Shown here one piece after another: positions 1 to 5,979 of a DNA stretch of 7,848 bases. The stretch is taken from assembly GCA_039026975.1 (NCBI GenBank), contig JBCCLI010000317.1, positions 1 through 7,848 of the forward strand. The letters run 5' to 3'. The translations under genes were made by a program, and so were the position numbers. This DNA is from JBCBKZ01 sp039026975 (GTDB taxonomy: Bacteria > Bacteroidota > Bacteroidia > J057). The stretch's first letter is position 1. Each line of letters starts with the position of its first letter. Below the pieces are notes generated by a model. The model had not been told where the DNA came from. It saw nothing but the letters and a program-made list of their open reading frames with translations, and made no database searches.

Positions 1-1
1 A

Positions 2-1738
2 GTACATATGGCCTATGGGGTGTCTGATTTATATGGATTCAATGTCTCAGAACCCTCTTCTCCAGCTACCAATGTAAATAAAAGGAGATATTTTTACGCT
101 AGTTTTTATCCAGATTCTGTGGGGCAAGAAGGCTACGAACCCTTCTTTGTAGACCTGCTCCCAGTGAAGGATGGCATACACAGAAAACACTTTTCCATCA
201 CCACCAGGGGAAATGATTCTATTTGGATAGCGCATTATCATGTAGGAGATAGAATGGTCTATATGGATCAGTCTACTGATGGTGGGCTATCATGGAGTCA
301 GGATACAGTTATATCTGCTCAGGTAGGCTCTCCCTTAGCGCTCACCCAGTTTGAAGACACCCTATATCTCTTAACTCATGATGGGAGAAATAACCAGCTT
401 TCTTGGAGTAAAAAATCTTTTGGAGATACAAGTTGGAACCTCTCAAAGGTAAACTCGCTGGAAGAGAGAGCAGGCAGTTTTCAGTCAGTCATAAATAGGA
501 AGGAAAGTGGAGATGATATTTATGCGGTTTATAGTGAGGAGAACAGCCAGAATCTATTATTTTCTTCCCGTATTTCAGGAGAATGGACTGAAGAGGTTCT
601 ACTGGAAAATGAAGCACCCGCTTTTATACAGACTGGTCTGAATAGCCAGGGAGAGGCTGTAATAGCTTACTTAGCCAGCGAGAAAGAGAAATTGACTGTT
701 GGGTTTCGTGAGAATGAAGAATGGGAATTTCAGGTAATAGATACACAGTCAGTGGTTAGAGATCTTAGTCTTGAGGTGATAGGAGATAGCCTCCACATAT
801 GTTTCTATGACCTAAATGAAGGAGCACTTAAATATGCCCGCGGTACCAAGGAAACCATATCCTGGCCCAGGGTAATCCTGGATGAAAGTTCCCCCATCAT
901 AGGTACAGGATTATCTATGGATCAGGATGCTGAAGGGGGCTTACACATAAGCTATAGGGACATAGCCAATAACTTACTCAAGTATGGCTACAGAAGTCCA
1001 GCGGGGGTATGGACCCAGAAGCAAATTACCTCATCTAATGCCTTTACCATTTCTCAAACCTATCTTAAAGTAGATACTGCTAATAATCCCATCATAGCAG
1101 CAGGGGATGGTGCCAAGACGAGCATTTTTCTGTTTGAAGTATCTGCGGATACCTTTGCTATAGACACCGTCCTTACAGCTATTCCTAATTTTCAGGGAGG
1201 CCCACTCTCTTTACTGATTGACCCTAAAAATAGGCCATGGATACTATATAATTTTTCTGATGTTTCTGCTGGGCTAAGACTCTTACGAAGAGGGCCAGAT
1301 AGGGAATGGAATCAAGTATCAGTATTGAATAATCAAGGCCAGATAGCTAATTCCTTTGATTTCTATTTGGTAGATCAGGATTTCTATATCATAGGGAAAA
1401 AGAACAGAGCAGATGATGAAGGGATAGCGCTGCTGTTTGCTTCAGAAGGAGTCACTACTAATCTTGAAACTAAGACGGAAGTAAATGCTATAGCTATTTA
1501 TCCTAATCCAGCGGGTAGAGAGATTTTCATAGAATGGGATAACGCCTTGAAGGAGACAGCCCTTGCTAGCATGTTGGACATGCAGGGGAGAGAAGTCATA
1601 CAACCTATTCACTTACAGCCGGGTACTCTTTCTAAACGTATTTCTCTTACGTCTCTTCCTGCGGGTATATACGTGATCACTATTCAGGCGGCGGACAGTT
1701 TCCTAACAAAAAAACTGCTAATCAAAGGCCGAAACTGA
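2..1738 (+). CDS. Secreted beta-propeller (BNR/sialidase-like) protein with T9SS type A sorting domain, 5'-truncated by the window edge
   Basis: The reading frame is open to the left edge. The first in-window ATG (position 8) is not followed by a signal peptide, which a T9SS cargo needs, so the true start almost certainly lies upstream. Numbering from that ATG gives 576 residues. Residues 89-96 (STDGGLSW) form an Asp-box (SxDxGxSW) typical of sialidase-like propellers. Residues about 210-245, 254-290, 301-340 and onward look like repeated blades, with an aromatic Tyr, a Leu-x-Tyr strand and a Trp recurring (for example LHISYRD then LLKYGY then VW). The C-terminus (about 492-576) is a Por secretion sorting domain: IAIYPNPAG, then LPAGIYVITI, then TKKLLIKG. 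Such domains direct export across the outer membrane by T9SS and are usually cleaved. The ligand or enzyme activity cannot be told; no sialidase catalytic set was recognised. Secretion class is confident, molecular function unknown. Confidence 0.85.
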   Translation, partial: VHMAYGVSDLYGFNVSEPSSPATNVNKRRYFYASFYPDSVGQEGYEPFFVDLLPVKDGIHRKHFSITTRGNDSIWIAHYHVGDRMVYMDQSTDGGLSWSQDTVISAQVGSPLALTQFEDTLYLLTHDGRNNQLSWSKKSFGDTSWNLSKVNSLEERAGSFQSVINRKESGDDIYAVYSEENSQNLLFSSRISGEWTEEVLLENEAPAFIQTGLNSQGEAVIAYLASEKEKLTVGFRENEEWEFQVIDTQSVVRDLSLEVIGDSLHICFYDLNEGALKYARGTKETISWPRVILDESSPIIGTGLSMDQDAEGGLHISYRDIANNLLKYGYRSPAGVWTQKQITSSNAFTISQTYLKVDTANNPIIAAGDGAKTSIFLFEVSADTFAIDTVLTAIPNFQGGPLSLLIDPKNRPWILYNFSDVSAGLRLLRRGPDREWNQVSVLNNQGQIANSFDFYLVDQDFYIIGKKNRADDEGIALLFASEGVTTNLETKTEVNAIAIYPNPAGREIFIEWDNALKETALASMLDMQGREVIQPIHLQPGTLSKRISLTSLPAGIYVITIQAADSFLTKKLLIKGRN

Positions 1739-1746
1739 AAAATTTG

Positions 1747-1754
1747 TAGATTTG
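1747..1754 (+). promoter_or_regulatory. Candidate Bacteroidota -7 promoter element for lptB
   Basis: TAGATTTG matches the Bacteroidota sigma-ABfr -7 consensus TAnnTTTG exactly. It lies in the short gap after the T9SS gene, about 45 bases before the lptB ATG. No clear TTG is seen at the -33 distance, so the match is only half of a promoter. It would give lptB and the GH3 gene their own transcript. Confidence 0.35.
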
Positions 1755-1798
1755 AGTCCTCAGGAAAGACGTTGCTTAAACGAATTAGAAAGGAAATT

Positions 1799-2527
1799 AT
1801 GCAACTGAAGGCTAGATCGCTTATCAAAAAATATAAGCAACGCGCTGTAGTAAACGGAGTTTCTCTGGAGGTAAACCAAGGAGAAATAGTAGGACTGCTA
1901 GGTCCTAATGGTGCAGGGAAAACTACTTCTTTTTACATGATAGTGGGACTTATCCGCCCTAATGGGGGAGAAATATTTCTGGATGATCAGAATATCACGG
2001 CCCTACCCATGTATAAACGGGGTCAGTTAGGCATAGGCTACTTGGCACAGGAAGCCTCTGTATTTAGGAACCTCTCCGTGGAGGATAATATCTCTGCGGT
2101 TCTAGAGATGGCTACTAAGCTGAGTAAAAAAGAACGGACGAAAAGAACGGAGCAGCTATTAGATGAATTTAGCATTACCCACGTAAGGAAGAGCAAGGGG
2201 AAAGTGCTTTCAGGAGGAGAGCGGAGGAGAACAGAGATAGCGCGTGCCTTGGCAGTTAATCCCAAGTTCATTTTACTCGATGAACCTTTTGCAGGCATAG
2301 ATCCCAAAGCGGTAGAAGATATTCAGCATCTGGTTTCAGACCTTGCAGAGAGAAATATCGGGATTCTTATCACAGACCATAATGTTCATGAGACATTGAG
2401 AATAACCAACAGAACTTATATTTTATACGAAGGACAGATCCGAATTTCTGGAACGGCTAATGAGATAGCCAATAATCCAGAGGCCAAACGGCTTTATTTG
2501 GGAGAAAATTTCCAACTCGATCGCTGA
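1799..2527 (+). CDS. lptB: Lipopolysaccharide export ABC transporter ATP-binding protein LptB
   Basis: This is the cytoplasmic ATPase of the LptB2FGC complex, which extracts lipopolysaccharide from the inner membrane and drives it across the Lpt bridge. The ATG at 1799 gives 242 residues, the usual LptB length, and an N-terminus (MQLKARSLIKKY) like that of known LptBs. A TTG at 1772 would add nine basic residues and is less likely; AAGGAA lies just upstream of the ATG. Numbered from the ATG, the ATPase motifs are complete: Walker A GPNGAGKTT (35-43), Q-loop Gln84, signature LSGGE (137-141), Walker B ILLDEP (158-163), D-loop GIDP (166-169) and switch His194. The stretch TTSFYMIVGL after Walker A is characteristic of LptB among ABC ATPases. 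The stop overlaps the start of the GH3 gene (TGATG). lptF/G/C and lptA are not in the window. Confidence 0.95.
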   Translation: MQLKARSLIKKYKQRAVVNGVSLEVNQGEIVGLLGPNGAGKTTSFYMIVGLIRPNGGEIFLDDQNITALPMYKRGQLGIGYLAQEASVFRNLSVEDNISAVLEMATKLSKKERTKRTEQLLDEFSITHVRKSKGKVLSGGERRRTEIARALAVNPKFILLDEPFAGIDPKAVEDIQHLVSDLAERNIGILITDHNVHETLRITNRTYILYEGQIRISGTANEIANNPEAKRLYLGENFQLDR

Positions 2528-4044
2528 TGTTGATTGTTCACAAAATTGCCAGTTGGTTTCTAAAAAGGAGGATAGAACAGATAGAACAATTCAGCAGGTA
2601 TCCACATGAAACTCAAACGGCTCATTTCCAGCACCTGATTCACAGATCTCACCTCACTGACTGGGGAAGAGAACATGGGTATGAGTCCACCATGTCTATT
2701 GAGGCGTTTAGAAATAGAGTTCCTATTAGCACCTATGAACAGCTTTTCCCTTATATAGAGCGTATGATGCGTGGGGAGACCAATGTTCTTTGGCCGGGAA
2801 AAGTAGAGTGGTTCGCTAAATCTTCCGGGACTACTAATGACAAGAGCAAGTTTATTCCCGTTACAGAAGAATCTCTGGATGAGTGCCACTACAGGGCAGG
2901 GCAGGATTTACTTTCTCTATACTTCCATGTAAATCCTCAGTCCAAGATGTTCTCTGGGAAAACGCTCTCCATAGGAGGAAGCCATACCATCAACAAACTG
3001 AATGAGCACTCCCGTTTTGGAGACCTAAGTGCGGTCATAGTCGAAAACCTTCCTACCTTCTACCAGCTCATGCGTACCCCTTCCAAGGAGGTGGCCCTCA
3101 TGGATAACTGGGAAATGAAGATAGAGGCCATAGCAGAAGAGGTAATGAATAAGGATGTTACTTCCATGGCGGGTGTGCCTACCTGGACGCTCATTCTCCT
3201 CCACAGAATTCTGGAAAAAAAGGGAATCACGAGCGGTGACTTGAGAGAAGTCTGGCCCAACATGGAACTCTACCTACATGGAGGGGTGAAGTTTGATCCC
3301 TATCGGGAACAGTTTAAGGAAATTATTCCCCATGCTGACATGAACTATATGGATGTGTACAATGCATCCGAGGGCTTTTTTGCCGTTCAGGATGACCTAA
3401 AGAGTCCCGATATGCTGCTGATGTTGGATTATGGCATCTTCTATGAGTTCATTCCAGTTGAGAATCTGGATCAGGAACACCCTAAAACACATACCCTGGA
3501 TGAGGTAGAGCTTGGGAGAAATTATGCCATGCTCATCTCTACTAATGGCGGCTTGTGGAGATACCTCATAGGAGATACCGTAGCTTTCACTTCTCGATAT
3601 CCGTACAAAATTAGAATCACGGGTAGAACCAAGCATTTCATCAACGCCTTTGGAGAAGAGGTGGTAGTAGAGAATGCAGAAAAGGCGCTACAGGAAGCCT
3701 GCAGGCAGACAGGTGCTACCATAGGTGACTATACCGCTGGGCCCATTTACCTGAAAGGGAAAAATCAGGGCGGGCATGAGTGGCTCATAGAGTTTGTGAA
3801 CCAGCCCTCAGACCTGAATATGTTCACTAGCATTTTGGATAAAACCCTCCAAAAGGTAAACACGGATTATGAGGCTAAGCGCTCCCATGATATTGCCCTG
3901 AAGTCTCCTACCGTTCACAACCTCCCAGAAGGCACCTTCTACGGCTGGATGGCCAAACGCGGAAAGCTCGGCGGCCAGCACAAAGTCCCCCGCCTCGCCA
4001 ACCACAGAGAGTATATAGATGATATTCTGGAGATGATAGGGTGA
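2527..4044 (+). CDS. GH3 auxin-responsive promoter family protein (acyl-adenylate / acyl-acid amido synthetase fold)
   Basis: A 505-residue protein of the GH3 family in the ANL adenylating superfamily. Plant GH3 enzymes adenylate jasmonate or indole-acetate and join it to an amino acid; the substrate of bacterial members is largely unknown. Visible motifs in order are the phosphate-binding loop SSGTT (99-103) followed by KSKFIP, an adenine/ribose-binding-type motif YNASEG (278-283), YLIGD (346-350), and the hinge region ITGRTKHFINAFGEEV (364-379). A C-terminal lobe holds GQHKVPRL (483-490), where the Lys is the expected catalytic-lobe lysine. Length and motif order are full for the family, so it should be active. 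It starts on the A of the lptB TGA stop (TGATG), which indicates translational coupling; there is no separate ribosome binding site. Coupling with lptB hints at a job related to envelope lipids or acyl groups, but that is inference. Confidence 0.9.
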   Translation: MLIVHKIASWFLKRRIEQIEQFSRYPHETQTAHFQHLIHRSHLTDWGREHGYESTMSIEAFRNRVPISTYEQLFPYIERMMRGETNVLWPGKVEWFAKSSGTTNDKSKFIPVTEESLDECHYRAGQDLLSLYFHVNPQSKMFSGKTLSIGGSHTINKLNEHSRFGDLSAVIVENLPTFYQLMRTPSKEVALMDNWEMKIEAIAEEVMNKDVTSMAGVPTWTLILLHRILEKKGITSGDLREVWPNMELYLHGGVKFDPYREQFKEIIPHADMNYMDVYNASEGFFAVQDDLKSPDMLLMLDYGIFYEFIPVENLDQEHPKTHTLDEVELGRNYAMLISTNGGLWRYLIGDTVAFTSRYPYKIRITGRTKHFINAFGEEVVVENAEKALQEACRQTGATIGDYTAGPIYLKGKNQGGHEWLIEFVNQPSDLNMFTSILDKTLQKVNTDYEAKRSHDIALKSPTVHNLPEGTFYGWMAKRGKLGGQHKVPRLANHREYIDDILEMIG

Positions 4045-4079
4045 GTTTATTCAAGTTAAAAGATTAGTCCTGATTTGTG

Positions 4080-4427
4080 ATGAGAACAAGGGTTATTACT
4101 GTACCTAGGAATCAAGCTGCTGAAAAAAAGCTTGATTTCGATGAAGCTGAGCCTTCGGAGTTAATCGAATGGACTATTTCAGAAGAGGAATACAGCTTAA
4201 TTGAGAAGTATGGCCTTTTTGATGTGATAAATGAGACAGCAGACGTAATTATCGACGATTTTGAGTCCGAATTGGTAAGGGGAATCCCGACACTAACAAA
4301 GGTTTTGAATGTGTTGAAAGAGAAAAGAAAACGTAAAAAATATCAGAACCTAGAGGTACTTCATAGCTTGATCAAGCTATTTGAAGAAGCCATTGCTAGG
4401 GCAACTGGGGTATATTTTTTCTTTTAA
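4080..4427 (+). CDS. Hypothetical protein, small acidic and helical, unknown function
   Basis: A 115-residue protein that I do not recognise. The ATG at 4080 is preferred; a GTG directly before it (4077) is in the same frame and would add one residue. The sequence is charged, with an acidic N-terminal half (KLDFDEAEPSELIEW, then ISEEEYSLIEKYGLFDVI and a stretch rich in Asp/Glu around IIDDFESE) and a basic cluster KEKRKRKK about two thirds along. It ends in a predicted helix and a hydrophobic tail (VYFFF). There is no signal peptide or membrane segment, so it is probably cytosolic. It starts 35 bases after the GH3 stop on the same strand and could be the last gene of the lptB-GH3 transcript, though no Shine-Dalgarno sequence is seen. 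Its position beside a toxin-antitoxin pair and repeats may indicate an accessory gene. Real-gene confidence is moderate to good; function unknown. Confidence 0.65.
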   Translation: MRTRVITVPRNQAAEKKLDFDEAEPSELIEWTISEEEYSLIEKYGLFDVINETADVIIDDFESELVRGIPTLTKVLNVLKEKRKRKKYQNLEVLHSLIKLFEEAIARATGVYFFF

Positions 4428-4470
4428 ATGGATTTCTTTCCCATTGTTACATGTTATTACCTATGCCAAA

Positions 4471-4658
4471 GGTCGATTGTATCGACCGTCGCCACTTCCC
4501 AAAAACAGCTCCGTAGGAGCGCCACCTTGGTAGAAAAAATAGCTAATCAATAATAAGCCTCGTAGAGGCGAAACCAATTCCATAACATTAGATGTCGCCC
4601 ATAATGGGCTAGATTGGCTATCCGGATTTTCTACGGAGGTTTCAGCCCTCATGGGATT
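4471..4658 (+). repeat. Intergenic tandem-hairpin repeat, copy A
   Basis: This copy fills most of the convergent gap between the hypothetical gene and the toxin gene. It holds five short inverted repeats in series: GGTCGAT-TGT-ATCGACC (4471-4487), GCTCC-GTA-GGAGC (4508-4520), GCCTC-GTA-GAGGC (4557-4569), GCCCA-TAA-TGGGC (4597-4609) and a weaker CCC-TCAT-GGG (4646-4655). Each of the middle three has a 5-bp stem and 3-base loop. Copies B and C carry matching sequence in the same orientation, including the spacer between hairpins (AATAATAAGCCTC here, AAATGATAAGCCTC in B). It resembles the REP/BIME type of dispersed non-coding repeat; that class assignment is inference. Confidence 0.75.
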
Positions 4659-4693
4659 AAAGAAGGATAAACAAAGCAAACAGCTTCCTTATG

Positions 4694-4996
4694 CTAGTCC
4701 AATACATCCATATTCTCCAGATCCTGCCGATTGCTCCAGAAAGTGATGAGTTCAATCTTCTCTTCTTGAACTCTGTAGATTAGGCTAACATGCTTATTAA
4801 CTATAGCACGCCGAATATTAGGATCTGATTTGAAGGAAGGACTTGAATGGGGGAAAATGGCAACTCTGTCAATGGTTTCGAACGTTTCCTGGACAAACCT
4901 TCGAACGACTTTTTCTGACCAGCTTTCTAATAGATCATCTGTTATTCCATCAAAAGTCTCCTCAGCCTTAGGCGACCAAATAATGCTTATAGCCAT
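4694..4996 (-). CDS. Type II toxin, RelE/ParE superfamily
   Basis: A 100-residue protein with the size and pattern of RelE/ParE toxins. The N-terminal beta strand is followed by a helix (ISIIWSPKAEETFDGI), a helical hairpin includes RRFVQETFETIDRVAIFP (32-49), and a basic strand region follows (IRRAIVNKHVSLIYRV, 61-76). The end ELITFWSNRQDLENM matches the FWxNRQ(D/N)P-type tail of Bacteroidota RelE/ParE proteins. Family members either cleave mRNA on the ribosome (RelE) or poison gyrase (ParE); the sequence does not settle which. The start ATG lies inside the antitoxin gene, with the last 10 bases of that gene overlapping, so the pair is translationally coupled with the antitoxin made first. 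The gene is intact. It sits directly beside repeat copy A. Confidence 0.85.
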   Translation of the reverse strand: MAISIIWSPKAEETFDGITDDLLESWSEKVVRRFVQETFETIDRVAIFPHSSPSFKSDPNIRRAIVNKHVSLIYRVQEEKIELITFWSNRQDLENMDVLD

Positions 4997-5220
4997 TTTT
5001 TATACTTAGCTACCAATTGAGCATGAGGTTTTCCTTCGCCTGAGTCAAGTTGTGCAATTCCTTGGCGAATATCTTGCTGAACATTTTCAGGTAGACTGTC
5101 CCACTCAAGAACTTCCTGATTTTGTTCTTGTATCATCATCAGGAGTACTTGCAACATTTGCTCATCATCTGAATTAGCGATGAACTTGTGAAGCAGGTTT
5201 TTCATTTCCAGCACACTCAT
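4987..5220 (-). CDS. Type II antitoxin paired with RelE/ParE toxin
   Basis: A 77-residue protein encoded directly upstream of the toxin and overlapping it by 10 bases, the classic antitoxin-toxin layout. The N-terminal part (1-35) is helical. The C-terminal part carries a pattern familiar from small Bacteroidota proteins paired with ParE/RelE toxins: Trp40, LPENVQQDIRQGIAQLDSGE (43-62), PH at 65-66 and the terminal KYKKWL. This end probably wraps the toxin. No obvious helix-turn-helix or ribbon-helix-helix was recognised, so whether it represses its own promoter is unclear. The start at 5220 was chosen as the first ATG; an in-frame ATG at codon 6 is possible. No Shine-Dalgarno sequence is visible, as usual for this phylum. 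Confidence 0.78.
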   Translation of the reverse strand: MSVLEMKNLLHKFIANSDDEQMLQVLLMMIQEQNQEVLEWDSLPENVQQDIRQGIAQLDSGEGKPHAQLVAKYKKWL

Positions 5221-5247
5221 AGAGAAAATCGTTTAAATTCAATATAC

Positions 5248-5259
5248 GAGCTAAAGCTC
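5248..5259. promoter_or_regulatory. Small palindrome upstream of the toxin-antitoxin operon, possible operator
   Basis: GAGCT-AA-AGCTC is a perfect 5-bp inverted repeat with a 2-base centre, 28 bases before the antitoxin start. Toxin-antitoxin operons commonly have short palindromic operators near the promoter. No good -7 box was found around it, so the assignment is weak. Confidence 0.25.
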
Positions 5260-5302
5260 AGAAAGTGTAGACCTTATCTAGAAATCTGTTTTCCAGTGCC
5301 TA

Positions 5303-5404
5303 ATGGTCGATTGTATTGACCATCTATAAACCAGCTCCACCGGAGCGCCATCTCGTAAAAAAAATATCTAATAAATGATAAGCCTCATAGAGGCGAAACC
5401 ATGT
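5303..5404 (+). repeat. Intergenic tandem-hairpin repeat, copy B (core)
   Basis: Same orientation and order as copy A. The first hairpin ATGGTCGAT-TGT-ATTGACCAT (5303-5323) is extended by two base pairs and has one G-T wobble relative to copy A. It is followed by GCTCC-ACC-GGAGC (5334-5346) and GCCTC-ATA-GAGGC (5382-5394). Loop bases differ from copy A while stems are kept. The spacer after the first GGAGC keeps GCCA and an A-rich run. Beyond about 5404 similarity fades, but two further inverted repeats follow into the lrp-type gene. Together with copy A it flanks the toxin-antitoxin pair as a direct repeat. Confidence 0.72.
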
Positions 5405-5420
5405 ACGAGAAGATAAGGCA

Positions 5421-5461
5421 ACACCTAGCACTCATAGGTGTCCATATTCCCTAATGGGAAT
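5421..5461. repeat. Two adjacent inverted repeats overlapping the 3' end of the Lrp-type gene
   Basis: ACACCTA-(7 bases)-TAGGTGT (5421-5441) is a perfect 7-bp stem spanning the stop codon of the regulator gene. ATTCCC-TAAT-GGGAAT (5446-5461) is a perfect 6-bp stem within its last codons. Their position corresponds roughly to the third hairpin of repeat copy A (about 40 bases after the GCCTC hairpin), with similar CATTAGATGTC / CATAGGTGTC sequence nearby. No T run follows on the - strand, so a standard terminator is not supported. Confidence 0.5.
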
Positions 5462-5881
5462 CATTTGAGTAGCGGTAGACAAGATGATAGAAGTATTGGG
5501 ATGCCCAAACTCAGTTAATTTATTGAGGACCTCCTCCAACTTTTTATTACTCCTGACAGCCACCCTTAATGAAACACAGTATTCCCCCGTCAGCTTTGAG
5601 CATTCCAGTACTTCGGGGAATTGGTCAAGCTTTGACATAAAATGAATATAGTTGGATGAGGTAATTTTCAGGGTTACATATGCCTGAACGTGCAGTCCTA
5701 CCTTTTCTGGATTTAAGGAAACCTGATATCCTTCAATCACTCCCATTTCTTCCATTTTCTGCATCCTATCAGCAACGGCAGGAGACGATAGGCCTACGAT
5801 TCTTCCAATTTCAGCAAAAGATTTTCGTGCATTTTCCTGTAGTTCTTGGATAATTTTAATATCAATCTTATCAAGGCTCAT
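5432..5881 (-). CDS. Lrp/AsnC family transcriptional regulator
   Basis: A 149-residue protein, normal for the family. An N-terminal winged helix-turn-helix (about 4-52) begins LDKIDIKIIQELQENARKSF and continues with AEIGRIVGLSSPAVADRMQK, the recognition helix, and MGVIEGY. The C-terminal RAM/AsnC ligand-binding domain (about 65-136) contains ECSKLTGEYCVSLRV (93-107). This corresponds to the usual TGxYD effector and assembly motif, with Cys102 where Asp is common. Such proteins assemble as dimers to octamers and sense amino acids. The gene is divergent from the proline-dehydrogenase-like gene with 98 bases between them, the same layout as PutR-type Lrp regulators beside proline dehydrogenase genes in other bacteria, so it is probably the local regulator of that gene. 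Its final codons overlap small inverted repeats related to repeat copy B. The start at 5881 gives the standard MSLDKIDIKI N-terminus. Confidence 0.92.
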   Translation of the reverse strand: MSLDKIDIKIIQELQENARKSFAEIGRIVGLSSPAVADRMQKMEEMGVIEGYQVSLNPEKVGLHVQAYVTLKITSSNYIHFMSKLDQFPEVLECSKLTGEYCVSLRVAVRSNKKLEEVLNKLTEFGHPNTSIILSTATQMIPIREYGHL

Positions 5882-5914
5882 ATTTCTTAATAATTAAAGC
5901 ACATCAATAAATAT

Positions 5915-5931
5915 ACCCTAAAAGTTAAGGT
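5915..5931. promoter_or_regulatory. Candidate Lrp-type operator in the divergent intergenic region
   Basis: ACCCTAA-AAG-TTAAGGT is an imperfect palindrome (6 of 7 pairs, 3-base centre), the size and AT-rich form bound by Lrp/AsnC dimers. It lies between the divergent regulator and the proline-dehydrogenase-like gene. It overlaps the edge of a weak -7-like box for the regulator on the - strand (TATATTTA, 5915-5908), which would allow autoregulation. It is centred about 43 bases before the inferred + strand start site, a usual activator position. Inferred from position and symmetry only. Confidence 0.4.
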
Positions 5932-5951
5932 GTTTATGAAGGATCTCTACC

Positions 5952-5971
5952 TATCTTTTAGGAAAAAGGAG
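5952..5971 (+). promoter_or_regulatory. Weak -7 box and strong Shine-Dalgarno of the proline-dehydrogenase-like gene
   Basis: TATCTTTT (5952-5959) matches TAnnTTTG at 7 of 8 positions. AAGGAG (5966-5971) is a strong Shine-Dalgarno sequence 8 bases before the ATG, which supports that start. Such a site is unusual here, as the other genes in the window mostly lack one. If the -7 box is real the leader is only about 15 bases. No -33 TTG was found, consistent with a promoter that needs an activator. Confidence 0.35.
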
Positions 5972-5979
5972 ACCACATT

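Noticed and set aside
1772..1798. TTG codon at 1772 as the lptB start
   Set aside because: It would add nine residues absent from typical LptB proteins; the ATG at 1799 has AAGGAA upstream and gives the standard N-terminus and length.
2038..2889. - strand open frames inside lptB and the GH3 gene (2038-2307 and 2560-2889)
   Set aside because: They run opposite to well-conserved genes, show no motifs of their own and have no supporting start signals.
4461..4679. 72-codon open frame on the - strand
   Set aside because: It lies entirely within repeat copy A, has no protein-family features, and its sequence is explained by the hairpin structure.
4471..5461. Integron cassette with attC sites around the toxin-antitoxin pair
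   Set aside because: The hairpins are short and multiple, without the paired R and L box pattern of attC or a nearby integrase; REP-like repeats fit better.
5882..5979. Riboswitch or proline-sensing leader before the ProDH-like gene
   Set aside because: The gap is only 98 bases and is shared with a divergent gene; apart from the short palindrome there is no extended structured leader.
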